64,000 nucleotides of DNA from Bifidobacterium criceti (GTDB taxonomy: Bacteria > Actinomycetota > Actinomycetes > Actinomycetales > Bifidobacteriaceae). Every line of letters begins with the position of its first letter. The stretch's first letter is position 1. The stretch covers positions 26,635 through 90,634 of the forward strand of contig NZ_MVOH01000003.1 in assembly GCF_002286935.1 (NCBI RefSeq), given 5' to 3'. Of the stretch, positions 26,984-35,765 are shown in pieces. The translations under genes were made by a program, and so were the position numbers. Below the pieces are notes generated by a model, which saw only the letters and a program-made list of their open reading frames with translations, was not told the origin of the DNA and ran no database searches.

Positions 26984-28450
26984 ATGTCTGCGACAACGAA
27001 ACCCACATCGATAGAGACGGCATCGAGTACCGCGGCGGACGTCGACGGGCGCACGGAAGGAGGATTGAAGAAAAGCCTGCGCCTGCTGTTCGTCTACACG
27101 TTGGCGACAGGTGCGATCTTCACGTTCGTCTGTTATTGGGACGGCATCTTCCTTTCCTATTGCGGCCCCGGCACATGGCTCGGTTTCCTGTTGATGACGG
27201 CGATGGTACTGCCGATCGGCTTCGTCTACGCGGAACTCTCGACGATGCTGCCAAGCACCGGCTCGTGTCTCGTCTTCAACACGGTCGGCATGAACAAGCA
27301 CGCGGGCTTCTGGTCCGCATGGCTCATCATGTGCGCGTGGCTCGCGGTGCCCGCGGCGGGTGTGCTCGGCATCCTCGAATGGCTCAACTACCAGTTCCTC
27401 GACAACGGCCTGACCGGCTCATATGCGGTCATCGTCGGCGCCGTGCTGCTGTGCCTGTGGTGCCTCGTGAGCCTGTGCAAGAACGTCGTCGCCGGCGGCC
27501 TGCAGACGGCGATGCTGTTCATCGCGATCGGCGGCCTGCTCGTCACGTCCGCGTTGTTCTTCTTCTCGGGCCATTGGAGCCTGTCGAACTTCTCATCGTT
27601 CTTCGCGAACGCGAACGCCGGCGACTACGGCATCGGCCTCGGCTGGATCATCGGCTGCGCGTTCCTCATCACCCCGTACTTCGGTTTCGAAACGGTCCCG
27701 GCGATGGTCGAGGAGGGCACGTTCCCGATCAAGGACCAGAAGAAGGCGATCCTTGGGTCGGTCCTCACATGCGGCATCATCTACGCGATCTTCTACCTCG
27801 CCGAGGCGGGCTGCATCGACTGGAACACGTATGCGTTCGACAGCGCGCCGTTCGTGACGTTCGAGACGCTCAAGCTCGTGTTCCCGGATGCCGGCTGGAT
27901 GGGCTGGTTCGTCGTCGCGCTCGGCATCTTCGGCGTCGTCTTCCCGATCGGCACATCGGTGCTCGGCTTCTGGTATTCGGCCGTGCGCATGCTCTTCGCG
28001 ATGGGCAGGCAGAACTTCCTGCCGAAGTCGTTCGCGAAATGCAACCGCTACGGCCAGCCGGTCATCCCGAACCTGCTCATCCTCGCAATCAGCATCGGGT
28101 TCCTCGCAATGCAATCGATCACCGCGTTCTTCGACCTCATGGCGTTCGCGTGCGCGATCTGCTACGCGATGAGCAGCATCTCGGCGATCCTCCTCGATGT
28201 GCGCCATCCTGAATGGGAACGCCCCTACCGTGCTCCGGGCGGCATCGCGATGAAGGTCGCGTCGCTCGTCATCTCGCTGGCTGTCGCCGTGTTCTGCTGC
28301 ATCGGCATCGGCGTCGAGACGTGGGTCGGTTTCGCCGGCTACATGGGCGTCGGCCTCGTGCTGTGGTGCGCGATGCTCGCCAAATGGCGCGTCAAAGGCA
28401 AGGATTCGACCGTCTGGATGCGCACACCTGCAGGCGTCATCGAATACTGA
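26984..28450 (+). CDS. APC-family amino acid/amine permease
   Basis: 488 residues with about twelve membrane segments and the APC-fold glutamate motif YFGFETVPAMVEEG. An N-terminal 35-residue cytoplasmic tail precedes the first helix. AGAGGAG before ATG 26984 decides the start over 26942. Probably the uptake system for the substrate handled by the kinase and phospho-lyase. A P-II-like gene follows, a pairing that suggests transporter control. Confidence 0.9.
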   Translation: MSATTKPTSIETASSTAADVDGRTEGGLKKSLRLLFVYTLATGAIFTFVCYWDGIFLSYCGPGTWLGFLLMTAMVLPIGFVYAELSTMLPSTGSCLVFNTVGMNKHAGFWSAWLIMCAWLAVPAAGVLGILEWLNYQFLDNGLTGSYAVIVGAVLLCLWCLVSLCKNVVAGGLQTAMLFIAIGGLLVTSALFFFSGHWSLSNFSSFFANANAGDYGIGLGWIIGCAFLITPYFGFETVPAMVEEGTFPIKDQKKAILGSVLTCGIIYAIFYLAEAGCIDWNTYAFDSAPFVTFETLKLVFPDAGWMGWFVVALGIFGVVFPIGTSVLGFWYSAVRMLFAMGRQNFLPKSFAKCNRYGQPVIPNLLILAISIGFLAMQSITAFFDLMAFACAICYAMSSISAILLDVRHPEWERPYRAPGGIAMKVASLVISLAVAVFCCIGIGVETWVGFAGYMGVGLVLWCAMLAKWRVKGKDSTVWMRTPAGVIEY

Positions 28451-28583
28451 CGAATACGTCCCCTCCCCAACCAAGCCCGGGCGTCGCTTTCCCTCCTTCT
28501 CAAGCGGCGCCCGCTTTCCCTGTCCCCACCACATCCGCCATCCATATCCATCCCACACCATCCCCGCACACTTTGGAGGAACG

Positions 28584-28925
28584 ATGAAGGAAATCGAATT
28601 CATCATCAACGGCGAAAAACTTGAAACGCTCAAGCATGTGCTCGACCAATGCGGCGGCCGCGGCATCACGATGACGTCGGCGATGGGCTACGGCCACCAA
28701 CACGGTCTCAAACAGGTCTATACGCGCGACGACCGCCAAGGTGTCGCGTTGCTGCCGAAGATCAGCGTCCGCACCGTCGTCCCCGACACCGAAGTCGACG
28801 GCATCATCGACTCGGTCGTCAACCGTCTGTCGACATCGAGCTTCGGCGACGGCAAGATCTTCGTCCGCGACGTCGCGCAGGCGGTGCGCATCCGCACGAA
28901 CGAACGCGGTGACGACGCGCTGTGA
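28584..28925 (+). CDS. P-II-like signalling protein with an atypical T-loop
   Basis: 113 residues. The C-terminal P-II signature is clear (SFGDGKIFVRDVAQAVRIRT) and LLPKISVRTVV matches the strand after the T-loop. The T-loop itself (GYGHQHGLKQVYTRDDRQGV) lacks the RGAEY tyrosine that GlnD uridylylates in GlnB/GlnK. GGAGG precedes the ATG. Position directly after an APC permease suggests it senses an adenylate nucleotide or the substrate and gates transport. It is not next to amtB, so it is probably not the general nitrogen sensor. Confidence 0.85.
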   Translation: MKEIEFIINGEKLETLKHVLDQCGGRGITMTSAMGYGHQHGLKQVYTRDDRQGVALLPKISVRTVVPDTEVDGIIDSVVNRLSTSSFGDGKIFVRDVAQAVRIRTNERGDDAL

Positions 28926-28995
28926 GCGCTCGCGCCGTTCGTTACATCATCCGGGTATCGTCATCGGCAACGACGACAACGATTGCGAGGGTGAT

Positions 28996-29793
28996 ATGGC
29001 GGACGGTGGGACGACGACGGGGCGCGCATTGAGCGCGACCGTCAGCCGCGCAATCCACGACATCCATCTGCTCGCGAACGTCGACGAACTACGCGTCGGC
29101 GACCGTCTTCCCGCGGAACGTGCGCTCGCCGAACGCCTCCAGGTGTCACGTTCGACGGTGCGCGCGGCGCTCAAGGCGATGCGCGAGCGCGGCGAAATCG
29201 TGACGCGCGGCGGTCGCGCGGGCACCGTCATCGCCGCCGACATCGCGCACACCGCGCTCCCGTCGCGCATCGACGTCAACGCGAAATCGGCGCGCGTCAT
29301 CGACAGGACGTCCGCGAGCACCTCGGGACTGCCACATATGCTCGCGTCGCAGGGCAAATCGTGCGTCACGACGGTGCTCGACGCGCGCGTGCAGCGTTGC
29401 GACGAGCGCATATGCACGATGTTCCATTGTGCGTCGTCGCAGCCGCTCATCCGTGTCGAACGTGCGCGCGCGATCGGCAACGTGCCGATCTCCTATGAAC
29501 AGACGTATCTCGATCCGCGTGGATACCCGGATTTCCTTGATTTCGACATGACCGCGTCGATCTACCAACTGCTGCAGTTCAACTACGGTACCGTCATCCA
29601 CGCGGTCGAGGAGACAATCGAGATGATTCCGGGGTTCGGGCGCCCTGCGCGCGCATTGCGCACCGCGAGCGGCACCCCGCTGCTGTACGTGTGCTCCCGT
29701 GCGACGGACGCGTTCGGCAACACCGTCGTCGTCTCCGACGACATCTATCCGGCCGCGCATGTGCGGCTGACGACGTCGCGCACGTTGGGCTGA
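28996..29793 (+). CDS. GntR-family (HutC-type) transcriptional regulator
   Basis: 265 residues. N-terminal winged helix: VGDRLPAERALAERLQVSRS / TVRAALKAMRERGEI, the standard GntR pattern. The C-terminal part, with ISYEQTYLDP and AVEETIEMI, is the UTRA/HutC ligand domain. Last gene of the cluster and its likely local regulator; candidate half-sites lie upstream of the first gene. Confidence 0.9.
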   Translation: MADGGTTTGRALSATVSRAIHDIHLLANVDELRVGDRLPAERALAERLQVSRSTVRAALKAMRERGEIVTRGGRAGTVIAADIAHTALPSRIDVNAKSARVIDRTSASTSGLPHMLASQGKSCVTTVLDARVQRCDERICTMFHCASSQPLIRVERARAIGNVPISYEQTYLDPRGYPDFLDFDMTASIYQLLQFNYGTVIHAVEETIEMIPGFGRPARALRTASGTPLLYVCSRATDAFGNTVVVSDDIYPAAHVRLTTSRTLG

Positions 29794-29830
29794 CAACGTA
29801 AGCGCCACCGTGACGCGTGCCGCGCGTCGC

Positions 29831-30553
29831 TTACGCGAGCGGCGCGAGGCGGTCGTACATGCGCTGCACCATGCGGTTGAGCGATTCCGGCGTGATGTCG
29901 TCGTAGTTCTCGGTTGTCGTGTACCCCGGCCCCGGCACATAGCCGCCGGCGAGATACCCCGTCATGACAACCGTCGTCATGCCGGACGCGACGGCGGACG
30001 TGCGCCCGCTCATCGAATCCTCAAACGCGACGCAGCACGGCAGCAGCACGTCGGGAATGCCGAGTTTTACCGCAGCAAGCTCGTATGGCGCCGGATCGGG
30101 CTTCTTCGCCACATCGTCATCACCGCACACATAGCCGGCGAACGCGCCCGCCGGCGCCTGTGCGATAAGGTTCTCGGCGAGGTCGCGCGGCGACGTCGTC
30201 ACGAGCATCGACGGGACGCCCGCGTCACGCAACTGCTCAAGCAGGCGGCGCACGCCAGGGATCCACGGCAGTTGCTTCTTCTCCTCGTCGGCCACGTATT
30301 GGATCATGCGGCGGCCGATCTCCTCGGGTGGCAGCGGGCATCCGAGGTCGGCCATCTCCTGCGCGATCTGCGGCACCGGCCGGCCCGAACCACCTTCCGC
30401 CAGCTGCTTCGTCCAGTGGCCGCCGTATTCGCGCACAAGCCTCAACTCGCCCTCATGCCACAGCGGCTCGGAGTCGATGAGCGTGCCATCCATGTCCCAG
30501 AACACGCCCTGCAATGCCTCGATCTTGGCGGCGCTGCTTTCCTGAACGCCCAT
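29831..30553 (-). CDS. HAD-superfamily phosphatase (beta-phosphoglucomutase-like)
   Basis: 240 residues. Motif I WDMDGTLIDSEP, motif II VTTSP, motif III KKPDP and motif IV FEDSMSG, with a helical cap between I and II. This is the CbbY/PGMB group that acts on sugar phosphates. It converges with the GntR gene (37-base gap with an imperfect GTAAGCG / CGCTTAC repeat). AAGAGG precedes the ATG. Substrate unknown. Confidence 0.9.
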   Translation of the reverse strand: MGVQESSAAKIEALQGVFWDMDGTLIDSEPLWHEGELRLVREYGGHWTKQLAEGGSGRPVPQIAQEMADLGCPLPPEEIGRRMIQYVADEEKKQLPWIPGVRRLLEQLRDAGVPSMLVTTSPRDLAENLIAQAPAGAFAGYVCGDDDVAKKPDPAPYELAAVKLGIPDVLLPCCVAFEDSMSGRTSAVASGMTTVVMTGYLAGGYVPGPGYTTTENYDDITPESLNRMVQRMYDRLAPLA

Positions 30554-30647
30554 GCACGCCTCTTTCCGTCGTCCTCATCCGTTGCCGATGGTCCCTCCCA
30601 CCATACCCGGCCGCCCCGGCATCACCGGAGCGGCCATCGCGGCGCGT

Positions 30648-32975
30648 TCACTCCACGACGGTGAAAGTCGTGGAACGCAGGTCCGCGTCACGGCTCGAAT
30701 GGCCGACGAGCACCTTGAACTTCCCGGGCTCGACGATGCGCCTGGCGTCGCCGTCCACGATCGTGCACACGTCGACCGGCAGCTCGAACACGACATGGCG
30801 CGTCTCGCCCGCCTCGAGCGTCACACGCTGGAACCGCTTGAGCTCCTTGGCCGCCCAGGTGAAGGACGTGACGACATCGCTGACGTACAGCTGCACGATC
30901 TCGGTGCCACGGCGGGACCCCGTGTTCGTCAGGTCGATCGCCACGCGCACGGTATCACCCCTGCTGAATTCGGAGCCGTTCACGATCGCGGGCTCGCCGT
31001 ATTCGAAGGTCGTATACGCCAGCCCCTCGCCGAACGCGAACGCCGGGTCCTGCGTCAGATCGGCGTACCGATCGCCGTGCTGCCCGCGGATCTGGTTGTA
31101 GAAGACCGGCAGCTGCCCCGCATGGCGCGGGAACGTGATCGGCAGACGTCCGCTTGGCTCGGTCATGCCGAAGATGATCTCGGCGAGCGCGCGGCCTCCC
31201 TGCATGCCGGGGTTCGGCGCCCAGATGAAGGAGCCAAGCCCGTCGGCGGCGGACTCGTCGACGATCACGCCGTTTTCCCCGATCACGCACGCCGGCAGCA
31301 CCTGCGGCTTCGAGCTCATGAGCACGACGATGAGCGGCTTATGTGTTTCACGTGCAACCTTGCTCAGCCGTTCGAGCAGCAGGTTCTGGCCGCCGAGCAG
31401 CTCAAGCGTCGCCGTCGAGCAGGTCTCGCCGGTGAGCTGCACGACGTCGCCGACGACGGCGATGACCGCATCCGCGCGCCGCGCATGTTCGACGGCTTCG
31501 TCGAGCAGGGCGTCGTCGACGCGCGCGGACACGGCGAGCTTCGGTCGGGGCTGCCCATCCGGATACAGCGCGCCCGCCGGATCGTCGACGAGTTCGACGA
31601 CGTCGGCGCCGCGCGCATAGGTCACCTCGCAGCCTTCAGGAGCGAGCTCGCGCACGCCGTCCAGCACGGTCATGATCATGTCGCGCGGCTGTCCCTGCGG
31701 CATCCATGGCACCTGCCCGGAATTGCCGGCCCAGTCGCCGAGCTGGTTCTGCGCGTCGTCCGCAAGCGGCCCCACGACGGCTATCGTGCGCAGGGAGCCA
31801 TTCCCGGCGGCCAACGGCAGCGCCGCGTTGTTGCGCAGCAGGACGATTGATTCGCGGGCCAATTCGAGGTTCGCATCCATATGATCGTCGTTGCCGACCA
31901 CGGCCTCGATGCGTTCCGGATCGGGCAGGCGCGGGTCCTCGAACAAGCCGAGCTGGAACTTCAGCGTCAGCAGACGTCCGACGGCCGCGTCCAACGCGCG
32001 TTCGTCGAGCAGACCGTCATGGACCGCCTCGATGGCGCCCTCGTAGAACCCCGGCGTCGTCATGATCAGATCGTTGCCCGCCTTGACTGCGTCGGCGGCC
32101 GCGGTGCGGTAGTCCGGCTTGATGCGCTGCTCCCACACCGCACGTCCGACGTTGTCCCAATCGGTCACGAGCGTGCCGCCATAGCTCCAGTCGCCGCGCA
32201 GCTTTGCCTGCAGCAGCCAATCGTTGAAGGTGACGGGCGTGCCGTCGATCGCCTCATAGCCGAGCATGAAGGTGGCACAGCCCTCCTTCGCCACACGTTC
32301 GAAGGGAGGCAGGAACCAGCTGGCGAGCGTCCGGCGCGTCAGATCGGCCTCCGAGGCGTCACGGCCGCCCTGCGTGTACGAATAGCCGGCGAAATGCTTG
32401 GCGCAGGCGAGGATGGCGTCCCTGTCGAAGACCTCGCCCGTCCGGGCGTGCTTCTGATACCCCTGCACCATCGCCGACGCGAGTTCGCCGATGAGCATCG
32501 GGTCCTCGCCGAAGGTCTCGTCGATGCGGCCCCAGCGCGTGTCGCGTCCGATGCACAGCACCGGCGAGAAGGTCCAATGCACACCGGTACAGGAGACCTC
32601 CTCGGCCGTCACTCGGGCGGCCCGCTCGACCTTCTCGGCGTCCCAGCTGCATGCCATGCCGAGCTGGGAGGGAAAGATCGTCGCGCCGGGCCAGAACGAG
32701 TAGCCGTGGATGCAGTCGTCGCCGACGAGCAACGGGATGCCCAGACGCGTCTTCCCGCGCACGATGCCGTCGGCGCGCACCAGATCATCGGGGGATGTGT
32801 GCAGGATCGAGCCGACATGGCGGTCCACGATCAGATGTTCGAGGTCGCCGGACCGCGCATCCAGCTGCATCATCTGGCCGACTTTCTCCTCAAGCGTCAT
32901 ACGCGAAAGCAGGTCCTGGACGCGCTCCGGGATCGTCAACGTCGCGTCGAGATAGGGGTGGGTGGTTTCAGTCAT
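30648..32975 (-). CDS. GH3 beta-glucosidase
   Basis: 775 residues: GH3 N-domain with the nucleophile Asp in LVTDWDNVG, KHFAGYS, the (alpha/beta)6 domain, and a C-terminal fibronectin-III-like domain (GTEIVQLYVSDVV). No signal peptide, so it acts on imported beta-glucosides. Start ATG 32975 follows AAAAGGAG by eight bases; the longer frame to 33209 crosses an MFS remnant and is rejected. No intact transporter is adjacent. Confidence 0.95.
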   Translation of the reverse strand: MTETTHPYLDATLTIPERVQDLLSRMTLEEKVGQMMQLDARSGDLEHLIVDRHVGSILHTSPDDLVRADGIVRGKTRLGIPLLVGDDCIHGYSFWPGATIFPSQLGMACSWDAEKVERAARVTAEEVSCTGVHWTFSPVLCIGRDTRWGRIDETFGEDPMLIGELASAMVQGYQKHARTGEVFDRDAILACAKHFAGYSYTQGGRDASEADLTRRTLASWFLPPFERVAKEGCATFMLGYEAIDGTPVTFNDWLLQAKLRGDWSYGGTLVTDWDNVGRAVWEQRIKPDYRTAAADAVKAGNDLIMTTPGFYEGAIEAVHDGLLDERALDAAVGRLLTLKFQLGLFEDPRLPDPERIEAVVGNDDHMDANLELARESIVLLRNNAALPLAAGNGSLRTIAVVGPLADDAQNQLGDWAGNSGQVPWMPQGQPRDMIMTVLDGVRELAPEGCEVTYARGADVVELVDDPAGALYPDGQPRPKLAVSARVDDALLDEAVEHARRADAVIAVVGDVVQLTGETCSTATLELLGGQNLLLERLSKVARETHKPLIVVLMSSKPQVLPACVIGENGVIVDESAADGLGSFIWAPNPGMQGGRALAEIIFGMTEPSGRLPITFPRHAGQLPVFYNQIRGQHGDRYADLTQDPAFAFGEGLAYTTFEYGEPAIVNGSEFSRGDTVRVAIDLTNTGSRRGTEIVQLYVSDVVTSFTWAAKELKRFQRVTLEAGETRHVVFELPVDVCTIVDGDARRIVEPGKFKVLVGHSSRDADLRSTTFTVVE
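31345..31358. promoter_or_regulatory. parS-like site with one mismatch
   Basis: GTTTCACGTGCAAC inside the GH3 gene differs by one base from the canonical GTTTCACGTGAAAC ParB site. Weaker than the perfect palindrome at 11054. Confidence 0.3.
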
Positions 32976-33000
32976 CGTCTGACTCCTTTTGTTGTCGCAC

Positions 33001-33023
33001 CGGACGGCGCCATGCGCCGTCCG
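33001..33023. terminator. Hairpin between the MFS remnant and the GH3 gene
   Basis: CGGACGGCGC and GCGCCGTCCG form a perfect 10-bp stem with a three-base loop. No T-tract; could be a weak terminator or stabiliser. Confidence 0.45.
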
Positions 33024-33048
33024 GATGTTCCGTGGCGGGACGGCGGCG

Positions 33049-33215
33049 TCAGCGGACGCCGCGGATGAGCATGATGAACACGCATCCGAGCAGGGCGAAG
33101 GCGATTGCGATCGGGAAGGCGAAGGCGTACCCCAGGGAAAGCGTGATGGCGGACATGAGCACTGGACCGAGCATCTGGCACACATACGCAGCACCGGCCG
33201 CACACGCATAACGTC
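33049..33215 (-). pseudogene. C-terminal remnant of an MFS-type transporter
   Basis: About 50 codons on the minus strand read VCQMLGPVLMSAITLSLG then FAFPIAIAFALLGCVFIMLI and stop. This is the last two helices of a major-facilitator-like transporter. The rest of the gene is absent and a terminator lies directly upstream. It probably was the transporter partner of the downstream GH3 gene. Confidence 0.6.
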
Positions 33216-33227
33216 CCACCACGCACA

Positions 33228-33263
33228 AAGCGTCCGGAACCCAGATTCGGGTTCCAGACGCTT
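33228..33263 (-). terminator. Terminator of the dnaK-hspR operon
   Basis: Inverted repeat AAGCGTCCGGAACCC / GGGTTCCAGACGCTT (one G-U pair in the RNA), six-base loop, followed on the minus strand by TTTG. Lies 19 bases after the hspR stop. Confidence 0.75.
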
Positions 33264-33281
33264 GCCGGGTCTATATAAGAC

Positions 33282-33842
33282 TCACCGGTAGATCGTGTGC
33301 CACAAGACGACTGACTTCGACTCGGCCTGCGCCGGCCGATGGCTCGCGCCGGCCGACAGCTGCCGCGTCTGCGGATGCAGCTGCCGCCGCCAGTGCCGCG
33401 CGCGCGAGGAGCGACGCACCTCGGTGATGTCGCCCTCCGCGTCGGCGGTGAAGACGCTCACCGAACCGTCGTTCAGTCGCGCGAGCTGCCGGCGCAGCTG
33501 TCGGTTCTCCTCTTCAAGTCCGAGGATCCGCGCGATGCCGGTGAGGTTGATGCCGTCGCGCTGGCTCATCGTCTGCGCCTGTGCGAGGCGGTCGACGTCA
33601 CGCAGCGAATACCGCCGAGCGCCGCCTTCCGTGCGTTGTGGCACGACGAGCCCGGAACGGTCGTACTGCCTGAGCGTCTGCGGGTGGATGTCCGCGAGTT
33701 CGGCGGCGCGGCCGACGCTGAACACCGGCAGGTCGACGTCGAATCCGACGCGTGTCGCGCCTTCGAGGTCCGCCCGCTGCGCGACGATCGCCATCGCGCA
33801 CATCTCATACAACCGGCGCTTTTGTTGGGAAACCCGCGCCAT
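33282..33842 (-). CDS. hspR: HspR heat-shock repressor (MerR family)
   Basis: 186 residues. MerR-type winged helix: VFSVGRAAELADIHPQTLRQ then YDRSGLVVPQRTEGGARRYS, the pattern of actinobacterial HspR. HspR binds HAIR operators with DnaK as co-repressor. ATG 33842 lies five bases after the dnaJ stop, and its GGGAGG overlaps the end of dnaJ, so the two are translationally coupled. The C-terminus is rich in Arg/Gln/His, longer than some HspR. Confidence 0.94.
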   Translation of the reverse strand: MARVSQQKRRLYEMCAMAIVAQRADLEGATRVGFDVDLPVFSVGRAAELADIHPQTLRQYDRSGLVVPQRTEGGARRYSLRDVDRLAQAQTMSQRDGINLTGIARILGLEEENRQLRRQLARLNDGSVSVFTADAEGDITEVRRSSRARHWRRQLHPQTRQLSAGASHRPAQAESKSVVLWHTIYR

Positions 33843-33847
33843 ATCGA

Positions 33848-34879
33848 TCAGGCCTCCCGTGCTTCGGCGAGCTTGTCGGCGAAGTCGCCGCACGCCTTGT
33901 CGAATTCCTTCGCGGCATGCTTCTCACCGAGGCCCGGATGCTCGGGGACGCGGATCTGCACACGGCCGACGAGGTCGCCCGTCTCGCGCTTCGTCTTGAC
34001 GCCCTTGCCCTTGACGCGCACTTCGGCACCGCTCGACGTGCCGGCGTGCACCTTGAACGTCACCGGATCGCCGTCGAAGTCCTTCGCCTCGACCTTCGCG
34101 CCGTCGACGGCCTGGCCGACCGTGATCGGCAGGTCGACGACGAGGTCGACGCCGTCCATCGTGAACTTCGGGTCCTCGGTCACGGTGACGGTCAGGTACA
34201 TGTCGCCGTTCCGGCCACCGTGTGAACCCGGCTTGCCCTTGCCGGCGAGCTTGATCTTCTGCCCGTCCTTGACGCCCGCGGGGATGCGCGTCTTGAACTT
34301 CCTGCCGCCCGCGCTGAGCGAGACGGTCGCGCCCTTGACGGCCTGGCGGAACGTCAATGTGATCTTCGAGTTGAGGTCGGCGCCGTCCTCCGGGGCCGGT
34401 GTCGGGCGGTACCCGGCATAGGCGCCGTCACCGTAGTCCTCATAGCCGTGGCCGCCGTAGCCGCCCGCGTTGCCGCCGCCGAACATCGAGAAGATGTCGT
34501 CGAAGCCACCGCCGCCGTTCGTCGAGAAACGGATGTGCGAGCCGTTGCCGCCCGCGTTGCCGCCGAACATCGAGAAGATGTCGTTGAGGTTGGACGCGTC
34601 GAAACCACCCGCTCCCCCTGCGCCACCGGCGAAGCGTGCGCCGCCCGCGCCGAATTGGCGGATCGCGTCGTAGCGTTCGCGCGATTCCTTGTCCTTGAGC
34701 ACATCGTAGGCCTCGGAGATGTCCTTGAACTTCTCCTCGCCTTCCTTCGTCTTGTTGATGTCCGGATGGTATTTGCGCGCGAGCTTGCGGTAGGCCTTCG
34801 TGATCTCGCTTTCCGTGGCGTCTTTGGAGACACCGAGGGTTTTGTAGAAGTCCTTGTTCAGCCATTCGTTCTCAGCCAT
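33848..34879 (-). CDS. dnaJ: DnaJ co-chaperone without zinc finger
   Basis: 343 residues. J-domain with HPD at 38-40, then two Gly/Phe-rich blocks each containing DIFSMFGG, then the two C-terminal substrate domains. No CxxCxGxG repeats, so it is the CbpA/DnaJ2-like (type B) form. It stimulates DnaK ATPase. AAAGGAGG precedes the ATG. Between grpE and dnaJ lies a 193-base gap with a strong hairpin. Confidence 0.95.
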   Translation of the reverse strand: MAENEWLNKDFYKTLGVSKDATESEITKAYRKLARKYHPDINKTKEGEEKFKDISEAYDVLKDKESRERYDAIRQFGAGGARFAGGAGGAGGFDASNLNDIFSMFGGNAGGNGSHIRFSTNGGGGFDDIFSMFGGGNAGGYGGHGYEDYGDGAYAGYRPTPAPEDGADLNSKITLTFRQAVKGATVSLSAGGRKFKTRIPAGVKDGQKIKLAGKGKPGSHGGRNGDMYLTVTVTEDPKFTMDGVDLVVDLPITVGQAVDGAKVEAKDFDGDPVTFKVHAGTSSGAEVRVKGKGVKTKRETGDLVGRVQIRVPEHPGLGEKHAAKEFDKACGDFADKLAEAREA

Positions 34880-35016
34880 GTTGTGCCTCCTTTCGAGGTG
34901 TTGCTGAATGCGTCCCGTGCGGGGCGGCCCCTGACCGCCTCATGGCACGGACGTTGAAACGTGTTGTCAAAAAGTATGTTGGAAAATGTGCGGCATCGCC
35001 GGCGGCATATCGCACA

Positions 35017-35056
35017 GGAGGCCGTGGACCGCACACGATTGTGGTCCACGGCCTCC
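35017..35056 (-). terminator. Hairpin between grpE and dnaJ
   Basis: Perfect 14-bp stem GGAGGCCGTGGACC / GGTCCACGGCCTCC with a 12-base loop, starting 16 bases after the grpE stop. No T-tract follows, so partial termination or transcript stabilisation is more likely than full termination. TTGACA at 34969-34974 (minus strand) could begin a separate dnaJ-hspR promoter. Confidence 0.6.
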
Positions 35057-35072
35057 CATGCGCAATGCCGTG

Positions 35073-35765
35073 TCAGTTCTGCGGCGATGCGACGACGACG
35101 CGCGCCGCGCGGACGATGCGGTCGCCGATGCGGTAGCCGGCCTCGACGACCGTGTCGACGGTCGCCTTCTCGGCCTGCGGGTCCGGCTTGTGCAGCACGG
35201 CCTCATGCTTCGTCGGATCGAAGTCCTCGCCTTTCACGCCGAACTTCTCGACGCCGAACTTCTCAAAGGTCTTGTCGAGCTTCGCCGCGACCGCCTTGAA
35301 CGAATCGTCCATCTCGCCGTGTTCGCGGATGCGGTCGATGTCGTCGAGCGCGGGCAGTTCCGCCGTCAGCACGTCGATGATGCCCTGCTGGCGTGCGCGG
35401 TCCATGTCCTTGCGCGTGCGGTTGCGGTAGTTGATGAACTCGGCGCGCTCACGCTGGAGCGCTTCGAGGTATTCAGCCGCCTCCTTCTTGGCTTGGCCAA
35501 GCGGAGTGAGCTTGCCGTCCTCGGAGTCGGCCTGCGGGGGCTCGTCCTGGGCCTCCTGCGCCGCCTCTTCGGCCGGGGATGGCGCGCCCTGCTGGGCGTC
35601 GCCGTCCTGGGCCCCTGTGTTCGCGTCGGACTCGGAACGCTGCTCGGCGGCCGCGTCCTGTTCGATGTCCTCGGTGAGCTTGGAGCCGGGATCGGCCTGC
35701 CCGTTCGCCAGTTCGTCGGTGTCGGGCAGGTCGTCGAGGTAATCGTCCTTGTTGAATGCGGACAT
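35073..35765 (-). CDS. grpE: GrpE nucleotide-exchange factor
   Basis: 230 residues. An acidic, Gln/Asp-rich N-terminal tail (1-85) leads to the coiled coil EAAEYLEALQRERAEFINYR and the C-terminal beta-domain ending VRAARVVVASPQN. GrpE exchanges ADP on DnaK. The start codon overlaps the dnaK stop by one base (TAATG). Confidence 0.96.
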   Translation of the reverse strand: MSAFNKDDYLDDLPDTDELANGQADPGSKLTEDIEQDAAAEQRSESDANTGAQDGDAQQGAPSPAEEAAQEAQDEPPQADSEDGKLTPLGQAKKEAAEYLEALQRERAEFINYRNRTRKDMDRARQQGIIDVLTAELPALDDIDRIREHGEMDDSFKAVAAKLDKTFEKFGVEKFGVKGEDFDPTKHEAVLHKPDPQAEKATVDTVVEAGYRIGDRIVRAARVVVASPQN

